In this document: piece by piece, positions 1 through 6,403 of the stretch
How positions within the stretch are numbered: the first letter of the stretch is position 1
Layout of the letters: each line of letters opens with the position of its first letter
IMG/VR virus record: IMGVR_UViG_3300031885_000006
Location: 1-64,000 of that record
Strand: one strand, 5' to 3'
DNA: 64,000 nucleotides
Source: a virus
The notes under the pieces: generated by a model
What the model saw: only the letters and a program-made list of their open reading frames with translations
The model's database searches: none
What the model was told of the DNA's origin: nothing
Made by a program: the position numbers and the translations under genes

Positions 1-13
1 GGAAGTACGTGAT

Positions 14-433
14 TCATTTTAAACCCCAACCAGAATATCCTCGTTCTTCCACCTTAGTTACAATCAATTTCATATCCACACATATCGACACTGCTTCTCG
101 ACAAGCTTCTTCCAATGAATCAGCAACCACATTCATCTCCATTGGTCTGACCGTTCCCTCATTGATTTCCAATAAAGTCTTTTTCCTAAATTCATCTGTT
201 ATAGGATAATAATTAATTTCACCATTGGAAATTTCCATCCGTTGTGCATTTTCATCAAGTTCCGTTCGCTTATAATAAACCATCAAATTGAATTCATTAG
301 GCAACGCTTCTCTAAAATCAAGAAATCGATTACCACTATCATCAGTCTTTATCGGCAAGCCACTGCCTTGGCAATTATAACAAGGCTTATCCCCAATTTT
401 TAAATCGCCGCCACAAATGTTACACGTTTCCAT
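14..433 (-). CDS. Small zinc-ribbon protein of unknown function
   Basis: 139 residues. The N-terminus has two CxxC pairs (C4/C7 and C18/C21) followed by GSG, like half of a DnaJ-type zinc finger, so one zinc ion is probably bound. The rest is mixed alpha/beta with no motif I recognise. It is the last gene of a four-gene run (1410 to 14); its ATG overlaps the end of the preceding gene by 14 bases, suggesting coupled translation. Function unknown; a role in nucleic-acid or protein binding is only inferred from the zinc pairs. Confidence 0.75.
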   Translation of the reverse strand: METCNICGGDLKIGDKPCYNCQGSGLPIKTDDSGNRFLDFREALPNEFNLMVYYKRTELDENAQRMEISNGEINYYPITDEFRKKTLLEINEGTVRPMEMNVVADSLEEACREAVSICVDMKLIVTKVEERGYSGWGLK

Positions 434-611
434 TTGTCACCCGTTGAAATATCGGTGCTGCCAGCGTTTGACGAATATCTGCCTGACGTAAAATAGTTGA
501 ATGCACTATATGTTCAAACACATCGTATTTCATATGTTTACCAGCCACGCCCCACAACGGAATATTATTGGTATAAACCTTAATCAATTTGACATTCATC
601 ACATTGTCCAC
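420..611 (-). CDS. Hypothetical small protein (63 aa)
   Basis: 63 residues, basic, no recognised domain. It overlaps both neighbours (13 bases with the gene starting at 784, 14 bases with the gene starting at 433), the normal arrangement of this genome, which is the main support for it being real. A later in-frame ATG (residue 5, MNVKLIKVYTNN) could be the true start. Confidence 0.55.
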   Translation of the reverse strand: MDNVMNVKLIKVYTNNIPLWGVAGKHMKYDVFEHIVHSTILRQADIRQTLAAPIFQRVTNGNV

Positions 612-784
612 AAAATGTTAGCCAATTCACGACATTTATTCAATAGGAATTCTGTTTCTTTGACATGATGCTCTTGCAAAATCATAAGACGTTCTTGAAA
701 ACTTTTAGAATCATCATCGATATGTCTTTTCACTTTAATCCAAGAGAAATCATTGGGATCAGCAATTCTTGATAAATCATTCAT
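599..784 (-). CDS. Hypothetical small protein (61 aa), probable helical
   Basis: 61 residues, predicted mostly helical, charged, with a heptad-like segment around QERLMILQEHHVKETEFLL. It lies 8 bases after the gene at 793-1410 and overlaps the next gene. No function recognised. Confidence 0.6.
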   Translation of the reverse strand: MNDLSRIADPNDFSWIKVKRHIDDDSKSFQERLMILQEHHVKETEFLLNKCRELANILWTM

Positions 785-792
785 AATTCACC

Positions 793-1410
793 TTATGCGA
801 AAAACCCATTGTATCGCAATTTGATCGCACGACAAACAGCAATTCCTACATTATTTATATCAACATATTTCGAATTAACATCAGAATCAATTCCTCTTGC
901 AAAGAGTCTTGCTATCTGACGCCCTGGCTCGCTCTGAGGGTCTTCACCAAATTGACTAACAAATAAATCTCTATATTGAGCCGTAGTAGCCAACTTCGTA
1001 GAACCATTGTAATAATCATCTGCATTCAATATTCTTTTTTCAATATCTTTATACGGAATACCTTTAATGGTTTTCCCCAATGGTGTGGGCTCAGGCAACA
1101 ATAAACTTTTCAATTTTCGGACCATCACAGGATCGTTCAGCATAGAATGCTTTTTAGTGGCATCTAATGGTTCTTTTCGCATAAGTGCTTCCATATCAAC
1201 TCGTTTGCGAAAAGTTCTTGGGCTTTCATTCGGCTGTTTAACGCTCCGTCCCGACCAAATTGGTGGATAATTCGCAACCGGAGTGCTATAATTCGCAATC
1301 GGCTTGCTATCCCTAGTCTTCCAGTGACCAGGATCATCAATTATATGATAACCATATGGCAACTTATGTGCTGTTATCATCGATTCTAGCCATTCTATAA
1401 ATGTTTTCAT
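793..1410 (-). CDS. Protein with T4-type capsid-targeting-like N-terminus
   Basis: 205 residues. The first residues, MKTFIEWLESM, match the style of the capsid-targeting sequences that lead T4 internal head proteins (MKTYxEFxxEA type), and five other proteins in this window begin alike. The remainder is basic and proline-rich early on (a segment about NYSTPVANYPPIWSGRS), then helical, with no domain I recognise. A TAAATAG-type late-promoter-like element lies just upstream. Inference: a virion or packaged internal protein expressed late. Confidence 0.7.
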   Translation of the reverse strand: MKTFIEWLESMITAHKLPYGYHIIDDPGHWKTRDSKPIANYSTPVANYPPIWSGRSVKQPNESPRTFRKRVDMEALMRKEPLDATKKHSMLNDPVMVRKLKSLLLPEPTPLGKTIKGIPYKDIEKRILNADDYYNGSTKLATTAQYRDLFVSQFGEDPQSEPGRQIARLFARGIDSDVNSKYVDINNVGIAVCRAIKLRYNGFFA

Positions 1411-1422
1411 GCTCTATTTAGC
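1411..1422 (-). promoter_or_regulatory. Late-promoter-like element
   Basis: On the minus strand the sequence GCTAAATAGAGC ends directly at the ATG of the 793-1410 gene. Nearly the same element precedes the genes starting at 4360 and 52444, and a full TATAAATA precedes 44856. It resembles the T4 late promoter (TATAAATA). Its closeness to the ATG would give an almost leaderless transcript, so a role as a ribosome-loading site remains possible. Confidence 0.4.
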
Positions 1423-1456
1423 AATTTACATTTTAAAAATAACATGCCAATTTAAG

Positions 1457-1532
1457 TAGCCCAAGGGGGAGTCGAACCCAAACCATCTGAGAGTTAGAAC
1501 CTCCCCGTTCTGATCCATTAAACTATTGAGCC
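1457..1532 (-). tRNA. tRNA-Arg (anticodon UCU)
   Basis: Acceptor GGCTCAA/TTGGGCT with two G-U pairs and A73; D stem GTTT/GAAC; anticodon stem GGGAG/CTCTC around loop GTTCTAA gives UCU, reading AGA. The T loop TTCGACT is standard, but the T stem has only three good pairs, so the gene may be mildly degenerate. CCA is not encoded. Confidence 0.75.
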
Positions 1533-1535
1533 AAA

Positions 1536-1697
1536 TCAACCATGCAAAAACAAAGCAACAAGACCACCTATAAAAAAGGCCGCAATGCCCAATAAAATAG
1601 ATAGCAATCCTGCAACCCAACCACCAATCGCCAATATTGATATAAGCAAGCCAATTACACCAATAACTAAAAACAATGGAAATGCATACATTATCAT
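1536..1697 (-). CDS. Small two-helix membrane protein (53 aa)
   Basis: 53 residues beginning MIMYAFPLFLVIG and almost entirely hydrophobic, with two transmembrane helices separated by a Gly-Gly-Trp turn and a C-terminal FLHG. The start is the first of two ATGs (ATG ATA ATG); a purine-rich stretch upstream is a weak SD. It lies between structured RNA copy A and tRNA-Arg. Function unknown; small phage membrane proteins often act in lysis control or superinfection exclusion, but nothing here decides that. Confidence 0.6.
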   Translation of the reverse strand: MIMYAFPLFLVIGVIGLLISILAIGGWVAGLLSILLGIAAFFIGGLVALFLHG

Positions 1698-1715
1698 TTT
1701 CTACTTTCTAAAAAA

Positions 1716-1786
1716 TTGCCGGACGAGTTAATCGAAGAGATGTTTCTTTTTGGATAAAAATGTAATCCCCTCTGGCATTCCAGCAA
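1716..1786 (-). ncRNA. Structured RNA motif, copy A
   Basis: An imperfect hairpin: plus-strand TTGCCGGA pairs with TCCAGCAA, enclosing GGACGAGT (1721-1728) and AATGTAATCCCC..GGCATTCC (1759-1781). The same two conserved blocks occur in copies B and C near 14.5 kb and, in swapped order, inside the tRNA at 5896-6015. The outer pairs differ between copies but stay complementary. Strand is chosen to match the surrounding transcription. It lies in the 5' leader of the 53-residue membrane protein. Confidence 0.6.
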
Positions 1787-1793
1787 ATTTGTT

Positions 1794-2045
1794 TTATTCA
1801 CTATGAACCGTAAACACAGGTTCCTTCGCAATCGACTTTCTCTCATTAGCTGTAAAAGCTTTAATGCAATCTGCAATCCGATCCAATTCATCTACACTTA
1901 AACCAATCACAGTATAAGATGTCAAATCATTAATCGAACCAATCGACATGTAAATACCATTTGATTCCCACCTGTGAAGATCAAATCTTATTTTTTCAAC
2001 AGACGCATCCGAATCATCTACCAAATCTAATACCATATTAGCCAT
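1794..2045 (-). CDS. Hypothetical protein (83 aa)
   Basis: 83 residues, acidic, compact alpha/beta pattern with no recognised motif. Its ATG directly follows the TAA of the preceding tiny ORF (TAAATG), so translation is probably coupled. Last member of the run of small overlapping genes starting at 3084. Confidence 0.7.
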   Translation of the reverse strand: MANMVLDLVDDSDASVEKIRFDLHRWESNGIYMSIGSINDLTSYTVIGLSVDELDRIADCIKAFTANERKSIAKEPVFTVHSE

Positions 2046-2195
2046 TTATATTTTCATCCTTATCGGTCTATTAATTTGTTGAATATAAATATCAACCAAA
2101 ACCCAAAGTTTATTAAAAACTACAAGCTCAGCATCACATCCTATCGCAGGATTAAAACGACCACCAATATTAAAATCTATATAATTAAGCTTCAT
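2046..2195 (-). CDS. Tiny protein of the MxLNxI-type cassette (49 aa)
   Basis: 49 residues beginning MKLNYIDFNIGG and ending NRPIRMKI. The start overlaps the stop of the previous gene as ATGA. It shares the M(N/K)LN opening and a hydrophobic alternating (beta-like) core with its upstream neighbours, suggesting divergent paralogy. Function unknown. Confidence 0.6.
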   Translation of the reverse strand: MKLNYIDFNIGGRFNPAIGCDAELVVFNKLWVLVDIYIQQINRPIRMKI

Positions 2196-2365
2196 TTTTG
2201 AATCTTATTCCATACAGGCACTTTGCATCTGTCAACAATCATAACATCCCGAGTTCCGACCATAATTCTCATGTCTACGTCCTTAGCTGCTATACGCAAT
2301 TTACAATGCGCAAGGCTAATTGTAGTCCTTATGGATTCTATAGATTTAATAAAATTAAGATTCAT
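2192..2365 (-). CDS. Tiny protein, paralogue of the next upstream gene (57 aa)
   Basis: 57 residues starting MNLNFIKSIES; this ATG is preferred over an upstream one because it overlaps the previous gene by 11 bases as elsewhere in the cassette. The C-terminal half (MRIMVGTRDVMIVDRCKVPVW) aligns almost residue by residue with that of the gene at 2355-2516 (MRVMVKTWDVVITDRCQLPVW), so these two are clear tandem duplicates. Function unknown. Confidence 0.65.
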   Translation of the reverse strand: MNLNFIKSIESIRTTISLAHCKLRIAAKDVDMRIMVGTRDVMIVDRCKVPVWNKIQK

Positions 2366-2516
2366 TTGTTTTTCTTTGAATCTTATTCCATACAGGCAAT
2401 TGACACCTATCAGTAATAACCACATCCCAAGTTTTAACCATAACTCTCATTTCTATTCTCTGAGATACCGGCAATCTAAAATGTGGATTTCTAAAACGAA
2501 TGCGATTGAGATTCAT
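2355..2516 (-). CDS. Tiny protein, tandem paralogue (53 aa)
   Basis: 53 residues starting MNLNRIRFRNP. It contains DRCQLPVWNKIQ, nearly the same as DRCKVPVWNKIQ in the following gene. Start overlaps the preceding stop as ATGA. Predicted beta-rich. Function unknown. Confidence 0.65.
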   Translation of the reverse strand: MNLNRIRFRNPHFRLPVSQRIEMRVMVKTWDVVITDRCQLPVWNKIQRKTNES

Positions 2517-2704
2517 TTTAATCCATTTCTTGTCTGAAACTTTAAATTACCAGTAACGGTATGAGTCGCTAGTTCAACCCTATTCCTAAGCAAACGTTCC
2601 ACATCTAAACTTATAGGATTAGGAAGAGCATAACGTGTGCATGAATAATAACATTTAGATTTAAGGCTTTCAACACAACGATAATAGACAAAATTAAGTT
2701 TCAT
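2513..2704 (-). CDS. Tiny Cys-containing cassette protein (63 aa)
   Basis: 63 residues starting MKLNFVYYRC, with cysteines at about 10, 18 and 22. Shares the MxLN opening and the start/stop overlap (ATGA on both sides) with neighbours, but its body is not clearly related. Function unknown. Confidence 0.6.
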   Translation of the reverse strand: MKLNFVYYRCVESLKSKCYYSCTRYALPNPISLDVERLLRNRVELATHTVTGNLKFQTRNGLK

Positions 2705-2865
2705 TGTTCGATGACATCCAAAATTGTCAATCTAATCTGCCACCCGATATTATCATAAACCATCAGTCGCACATTGTTATCAATCTTACGCTCCACATTA
2801 AAGCTGGCCTCGCCAGTATAGCCGCCAATTCCCTTGAATAGCTCCACGCAAACAGCAAGATTCAT
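2701..2865 (-). CDS. Tiny cassette protein (54 aa)
   Basis: 54 residues starting MNLAVCVELFKG; a VRLMVYDNIGWQIRL segment resembles in pattern the MRVMV..W.V stretch of the downstream paralogues. ATGA overlap with the next gene. Function unknown. Confidence 0.6.
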   Translation of the reverse strand: MNLAVCVELFKGIGGYTGEASFNVERKIDNNVRLMVYDNIGWQIRLTILDVIEQ

Positions 2866-2868
2866 ACT

Positions 2869-3084
2869 TCACCCAAATGAAAGACGTGCAGAAGCTTCAT
2901 TATCAAAAAGTCGGCAACCCCAAAAAGTCAAACTTTTAGCATCATACAGATTGTTGTCCTTATAGTAAAGGTCACATGCTGCTTGAAATGATTCTGCCTC
3001 GATTGTAGCCACTAAGGATGCATTCGCAGGATCGCCTTCCATGCCAGTTATCAAAAATCCCTCAGACCAAATTTCGTATTTCAT
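2869..3084 (-). CDS. Hypothetical protein (71 aa), first of the cassette
   Basis: Starts MKYEIWSEGF; an in-frame ATG four codons earlier is possible but the MKYEIW start looks more natural. Contains SFQAACDLYYKD, a pattern common in small phage proteins with an alpha/beta fold. Heads the run of six overlapping small genes down to 1794. Function unknown. Confidence 0.65.
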   Translation of the reverse strand: MKYEIWSEGFLITGMEGDPANASLVATIEAESFQAACDLYYKDNNLYDAKSLTFWGCRLFDNEASARLSFG

Positions 3085-3133
3085 AATCAAAAACATAATT
3101 TATATTTCAGATTAAATCAATAGAAATTTTTAA

Positions 3134-3205
3134 AGCGGCATGCAGGAGTTGAACCTGCACTCGCAACCCGCAAGGTATGCCGTGCTGCCATTACACCAAC
3201 GCCGC
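3134..3205 (-). tRNA. tRNA-like gene, Gly-type acceptor, abnormal anticodon arm
   Basis: Acceptor GCGGCGT/ATGCCGC with U73, D stem GTGT/GCAC and T arm GCAGG-TTCAACT-CCTGC are all sound, and the body resembles the tRNA-Gly at 6738-6809. The anticodon arm is 18 rather than 17 bases and only its outer three pairs form (GCA/TGC), giving an 8-base or larger loop containing TTGC. Anticodon UGC (Ala) is one reading, but the acceptor and discriminator look like Gly. Isotype left open. Confidence 0.55.
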
Positions 3206-3209
3206 AAAA

Positions 3210-3443
3210 TCAATCTAAAAAAGTAAAATTTCGATTGGGATACGCAATTAAAGCTTTTTTATAAGAATTAAATGAAAATAATTGGCCTTTAATGATAATT
3301 TTTTTCATAGAAATTCTAGGTGCCGTGGTAGAAACTAGCGATCTAACAACGGGAAGAGCCAATTGATTTTTCAATATTAAATCAAAAGGCAGCGAAATTG
3401 CAACAGTCTTATTATACTCTCCTAATTTTGGAAATAACCTCAT
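3210..3443 (-). CDS. Hypothetical protein (77 aa) after the virion gene
   Basis: 77 residues, basic and hydrophobic, no recognised domain. Its start overlaps the end of the 306-residue virion-like protein by four bases, so the two are probably co-translated and may work together. Function unknown. Confidence 0.55.
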   Translation of the reverse strand: MRLFPKLGEYNKTVAISLPFDLILKNQLALPVVRSLVSTTAPRISMKKIIIKGQLFSFNSYKKALIAYPNRNFTFLD

Positions 3444-4360
3444 GAAGCAGGCCCTTGGGTTTGAATACTGTTTGTCTCGCTAACAAGTTGACTAGTCAAA
3501 ACAGTAGAGCCATCATCGGCATATGTTTTTAGACTGGTCGTGTCCATTGTTGTCTTTTTGAAAAATCTTCTCCATAATTGAACAACCATTTCCCCAAATG
3601 TAGTTGCGGCTCCTGTCGGAGCAGAAATGCTAATCTTATCCAATCCCGCTGCTGCAAGAATGACATCTCCATTAATAGGCTTGCCACTGCCACCGGGAAT
3701 GCATTTTAATGCGTCGGTAGAACTAGATTCTAAGGTTAAGGCAACACCAGTTGAATCGACATAAATCCCCGATCCATCATCGCCCAAAGCGTAAATTGAA
3801 ATAGCTCTTTGATTTTGTAACGGGCTTGTACTGGCTTCTATGCTAATTCCACCTTCAATCTTAATAGACCCATCGTCGCCACCAACAATGTGAATCGGCG
3901 TATACCCAGTAGTACCGCCCCCACCAGCATAAAAGGCAGTTCCACTTGATGCTTCAAGATTTAAAGCAACTCCAGCAAAATCACTATTTTGAATGTCCAA
4001 AGACTTCAATTTTAAAACAGCTTCATTATCGCTTGTAAGACTGCCATTGATTTTCAACATATCAGCAGGAAGTCCAGCAGTAACTTGCTCAACGAAATAG
4101 GTTTTATCACAGCCAGTGGCAGTTATATCAACAGCCAAATCACCTAAAGTATCAAGATTGCCAGAACTAAGGGTAATTTTATACCAACCAGAGGCGATTT
4201 CCGACACCGCACCCCCAGCAGAACCAAAAACACCACCATTTTTTGAGATATTAACAGTGAATGCCCCAGACGAAACGCCGGTTTTGCCACTGCGGTGGTC
4301 GTTTGAATCCACCATATAAAAACTTTTTATGTAAGATACACTTTGTTGCAAAATAGTCAT
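3440..4360 (-). CDS. Virion-like protein, probable tail/fibre component
   Basis: 306 residues, rich in Gly, Ser, Thr and Ala, with alternating beta-strand pattern throughout. The stretch around VEQVTAGLPADMLKINGSL followed by repeated Ala-Leu-Ser-rich beta segments is typical of phage fibre or neck-associated proteins. A conserved WxxFFKKTTMD box lies near the C-terminus (about residue 265). A TAAATAG element upstream supports late expression. Exact virion position is not determined. Confidence 0.65.
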   Translation of the reverse strand: MTILQQSVSYIKSFYMVDSNDHRSGKTGVSSGAFTVNISKNGGVFGSAGGAVSEIASGWYKITLSSGNLDTLGDLAVDITATGCDKTYFVEQVTAGLPADMLKINGSLTSDNEAVLKLKSLDIQNSDFAGVALNLEASSGTAFYAGGGGTTGYTPIHIVGGDDGSIKIEGGISIEASTSPLQNQRAISIYALGDDGSGIYVDSTGVALTLESSSTDALKCIPGGSGKPINGDVILAAAGLDKISISAPTGAATTFGEMVVQLWRRFFKKTTMDTTSLKTYADDGSTVLTSQLVSETNSIQTQGPAS

Positions 4361-4372
4361 ATGCTATTTAGC
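4361..4372 (-). promoter_or_regulatory. Late-promoter-like element
   Basis: Minus-strand GCTAAATAGCAT ends at the ATG of the 306-residue virion-like gene, matching the elements at 1411-1422 and 52448-52456. Confidence 0.4.
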
Positions 4373-4397
4373 TATAATGAACAATTATTTACAAAAG

Positions 4398-4469
4398 TTC
4401 CCCAGTTAGGGCTCGGACCTAAACTAAATTGTTCAGAGCAATTCGTGCTACCAATTACACTACCGGGGA
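4398..4469 (-). tRNA. tRNA-Gln (anticodon CUG)
   Basis: Acceptor TCCCCGG/CTGGGGA, A73; D stem GTGT/GCAC; anticodon stem AATTG/CAATT with loop CTCTGAA gives CUG; T arm TTAGG-TCCGAGC-CCTAA. All stems pair. Its 5' half is repeated at 5501-5516 beyond the DUF3431 gene and is close to that of the interrupted tRNA-Gln at 5521-5612. Confidence 0.85.
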
Positions 4470-4483
4470 ATCTATCCTAAAAT

Positions 4484-4876
4484 TTACAGCGACAAGTCAA
4501 TCTTATGCTGTAATTCTTGTGCCAAATGATCTCTTGTTTCAGGATTCCATAAATTAGCTTTTATTAATTCTTTTACTTTTTGATTAGAAAAATCAACAAG
4601 TTGTCTCCAAAGATCAGGATTTGTTTTGTATACAGTCCAAATAATATCGTTTAGTTTTTTATCGACGCTTGGCATTCTGCCAGATAGTTCTTTGAATTTA
4701 TTTCTATCCTTTTCTCTCACATACTCAGCATCAGCTTCAGTTGGAGACGTGCCAGCGGTTCTTAAAGGCATAGCGGCGTATTGGTCTGGAACTTTCTTAG
4801 ACCAATAAGGCTGTCCTACTGGGTTATAATCTTTGCGTGCTTCACGAATTTCTAGCCATTCTGTGTATGTCAACAT
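4484..4876 (-). CDS. Protein with capsid-targeting-like N-terminus (130 aa)
   Basis: Start chosen at MLTYTEWLEIRE because AAGGAG sits just upstream of this ATG (minus-strand AAAGGAGATCATAATATG). The opening resembles T4 capsid-targeting sequences and those of five other proteins here. The body is charged and helical, including DRNKFKELSGRMPSVDKKL. Inference: packaged internal virion protein; no enzymatic motif seen. Confidence 0.7.
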   Translation of the reverse strand: MLTYTEWLEIREARKDYNPVGQPYWSKKVPDQYAAMPLRTAGTSPTEADAEYVREKDRNKFKELSGRMPSVDKKLNDIIWTVYKTNPDLWRQLVDFSNQKVKELIKANLWNPETRDHLAQELQHKIDLSL

Positions 4877-4927
4877 ATTATGATCTCCTTTAAACAATAT
4901 ATATCCACTTTATTGCATAAATACTGC

Positions 4928-5495
4928 ATGCCAGTTGAAGTAGTCATATCAAGATTCGATGAAAATGTTTCATATATTAGCGAAATCAACCAACAAATCT
5001 TTTTGTATGATAAATCCGGCAGTGTGGCGAATGCGAAATATATCCCCTGCATAGGCAGAGAAGATTTCACATATCTATATCACATCTTAAATTCAGAAGA
5101 TAATGATAACACACACATTTGCTTTCTTCAGGGCAATCCTTTCGATCATTGCCCAGATATTCTATCTATTCTCAACTCGCCAATTGATTCTGATTTGATT
5201 TGGCTGAACGATTATTTCGGAAACAAACTAATAAGAACCGGATTACATGGTGACGCTCATCATTTACATGTAGGTCAAATAACTGAGATGTTATTTGAAA
5301 AATACACCAGAAGAATGGGACTTCAATCCAGGTGCCCAGTTCATTATATCCAAACAAATCATACGTTCCAGAAACAGAAAGTTTTGGGAACGCTGTCTAG
5401 ACATAAGCACTTCTGTTGAAGAAGCCGCCTGGAAATTTGAGAGAACATGGCCACTCATTTTCAACTCAAACATCAAATCAAAAAGTCATTTGTGA
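4928..5495 (+). pseudogene. DUF3431-family glycosyltransferase-like gene, frameshifted
   Basis: Frame 1 reads MPVEVVISRFDENVSYI through CIGREDFTYLYHI and HICFLQGNPFDHCPDI, the DUF3431 pattern. Near 5296-5301 it must shift by one base (in TTTGAAAAATACACC) to continue as NTPEEWDFNPGAQFIISK and AAWKFERTWPLIF, the family's C-terminal part. Either a one-base indel in an A run inactivated it or -1 slippage joins the halves. It is on the plus strand, opposite its neighbours, and lies between tRNA-Gln and a copy of that tRNA's 5' half, suggesting insertion by recombination at a tRNA. Start at 4928 is uncertain (4880 is possible). Confidence 0.7.
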
Positions 5496-5500
5496 CTCCC

Positions 5501-5516
5501 TTACACTACCGGGGAA
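5501..5516 (-). repeat. Truncated 5' half of tRNA-Gln
   Basis: Minus-strand TTCCCCGGTAGTGTAA repeats the acceptor 5' strand and D stem of tRNA-Gln(CUG) at 4454-4470 as a direct repeat. No matching 3' half follows. Together the two copies bracket the 4484-5495 segment. Confidence 0.65.
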
Positions 5517-5520
5517 TAAG

Positions 5521-5612
5521 CTCTCCAGCTTCGATTTGAACGAAGACTAATTGATTCAACTTGTTGGCCGTCTAGCCAAAAGTCAATTGTGCTACCATTA
5601 CACTACCGGAGA
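5521..5612 (-). tRNA. tRNA-Gln (UUG) with 21-base anticodon-loop insertion
   Basis: Acceptor TCTCCGG/CTGGAGA, G73; D stem GTGT/GCAC; T arm CTTCG-TTCAAAT-CGAAG; anticodon stem ATTGA/TCAAT. The loop (5555-5582) is 28 bases. Removing 21 leaves CTTTGAA, a perfect Gln UUG loop. The extra bases form a hairpin CTT+TTGGC / GCCAA+AAG with one bulged C and a 6-base loop TAGACG. Either a miniature intron or a disrupted tRNA. See the matching tRNA-Met at 9178-9273. Confidence 0.75.
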
Positions 5613-5617
5613 ATAAG

Positions 5618-5692
5618 TTCCAGGGGAACGAATTGAACGTTCGCATTTCTGTTTCAAAAACAGATGGGATTACCAACAACCCCAGCCCTGGA
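5618..5692 (-). tRNA. tRNA-Gln (anticodon UUG)
   Basis: Acceptor TCCAGGG/CCCTGGA, A73; D stem GGGG/TCCC; anticodon stem TCTGT/ACAGA, loop TTTTGAA gives UUG; T arm GAACG-TTCAATT-CGTTC. All stems pair. It duplicates the decoding capacity of the interrupted tRNA-Gln next to it. Confidence 0.85.
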
Positions 5693-5798
5693 ATAAATTC
5701 CAGTTTGACCGACTGGAGAAAAGAATATTCGAGATGCGTCCACCATTTAGGAATAGCTTTTTCCTATGAATATTCACGGTTGGTTGTAAAGAACCAAG
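5693..5798. other. Intergenic segment with nested hairpins, no tRNA found
   Basis: About 100 bases between two tRNAs. GAATATTC occurs twice (near 5727 and 5768) and brackets an inner hairpin TAGGAA/TTCCTA; CCAGT/ACTGG forms another 7-base-loop hairpin near 5700. The arrangement does not fold as a tRNA. It may be a decayed tRNA or a spacer processed between tRNAs. Confidence 0.4.
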
Positions 5799-5888
5799 CT
5801 CCCCAGGGAGGGTACGATCCTCCATACCGTTCTAGACGGGGTACACGATATTAACAGTATCGTCGCTTACCAATTAGCGTACCGGGGA
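5799..5888 (-). tRNA. tRNA-Asn (GUU) with 22-base variable arm
   Basis: Acceptor TCCCCGG/CTGGGGA with U1-A72 and G73, as in bacterial tRNA-Asn; D stem CGCT/AGCG; anticodon stem CGATA/TATCG, loop CTGTTAA gives GUU; T arm GGAGG-ATCGTAC-CCTCC. The variable region is 22 bases with a CCG/CGG hairpin around TCTAGAA, whereas tRNA-Asn normally has about five bases there. Confidence 0.8.
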
Positions 5889-5895
5889 ATAAAAA

Positions 5896-6015
5896 AGAGG
5901 AAGATGGGGATCGAACCCATGACCGACAAGTTAATGTAGTCCTAACTACATTCCAATGAAGGACGAGTAACGTCAAGACGTTTGTTTGTTGCTCTACCAA
6001 CTGAGCTACTTCCTC
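5896..6015 (-). tRNA. tRNA of unknown isotype with about 47 extra bases
   Basis: Acceptor GAGGAAG/CTTCCTC, D stem GCTC/GAGC and T arm ATGGG-TTCGATC-CCCAT are perfect, with U73. Between D arm and T arm lie about 47 bases more than normal. The anticodon stem is probably ACAA/TTGT but the loop cannot be assigned. The extra segment contains both conserved blocks of the structured RNA motif (5933-5977). Not assignable to an amino acid; either an intron-bearing or a disrupted tRNA. Confidence 0.6.
5933..5977 (-). ncRNA. Structured RNA motif, copy D, permuted, inside a tRNA
   Basis: Plus-strand AATGTAGTCCTAACTACATTCC (in two parts, AATGTAGTCC and TAACTACATTCC, 5933-5954), loop AATGAA, then GGACGAGT (5961-5968) and AACGTCAAG. 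Copies A-C carry the same blocks in the opposite order. TCC/GGA close a 6-base loop here, while in A-C the same pairs lie at the outer stem. Confidence 0.6.
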
Positions 6016-6060
6016 AAATTCGTCCGGTTTTTGAATGGAACCGAAGACACTAAACCATAG

Positions 6061-6131
6061 AGCCACTACTAGGAGTCGAACCCAGACCTTCAAGGTACAA
6101 GCTTGATATACTGCCATTATAAGACAGTGGC
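6061..6131 (-). tRNA. tRNA-Thr (anticodon UGU)
   Basis: Acceptor GCCACTG/TAGTGGC, U73; anticodon stem TCAAG/CTTGA with loop CTTGTAC gives UGU; T arm CTGGG-TTCGACT-CCTAG. The D stem is weak (three pairs). Reads ACA. Confidence 0.75.
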
Positions 6132-6136
6132 TTAAA

Positions 6137-6403
6137 TTACCAATTCTTCATTACAATCACAACAAAAGTCATCCAAAATAAAATTGAAGTGGAGAACGCA
6201 GTCCAAAGTAAGTATGCTTTCAATGTTGGTCTGTTTTCAAAACATCTAAACGGGACAAACAACATCAGTAAAATTACAAATGGAAAAGCTGCTCCAAATA
6301 AAATGGCAAGAGATCTATCCAACATTTCATAAAAAGTGTAACTTATATGTGGATTGATGTCATCATATTCTTGGGGAGCCCGATATGGATTTTCATTGTC
6401 CAT
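6137..6403 (-). CDS. Small membrane protein with NPYRAPQ N-terminus
   Basis: Start at MDNENPYRAPQ chosen because AGGA lies six bases upstream. Two hydrophobic segments (around LAILFGAAFPFVILLMLFV and AFSTSILFWMTFVVIV) indicate two transmembrane helices. The NPY-AP opening is, to my knowledge, common on small planctomycete membrane proteins, a weak hint at host or gene origin. Overlaps the end of the upstream gene. Function unknown. Confidence 0.65.
   Translation of the reverse strand: MDNENPYRAPQEYDDINPHISYTFYEMLDRSLAILFGAAFPFVILLMLFVPFRCFENRPTLKAYLLWTAFSTSILFWMTFVVIVMKNW

Noticed and set aside
1426-1620. A 64-codon minus-strand ORF over tRNA-Arg
   Set aside because: It runs through the tRNA and is out of frame with the better membrane-protein gene 1536-1697.
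5693-5798. A further tRNA between 5693 and 5798
   Set aside because: Hairpins exist, but no T loop, D arm or matching acceptor could be built.
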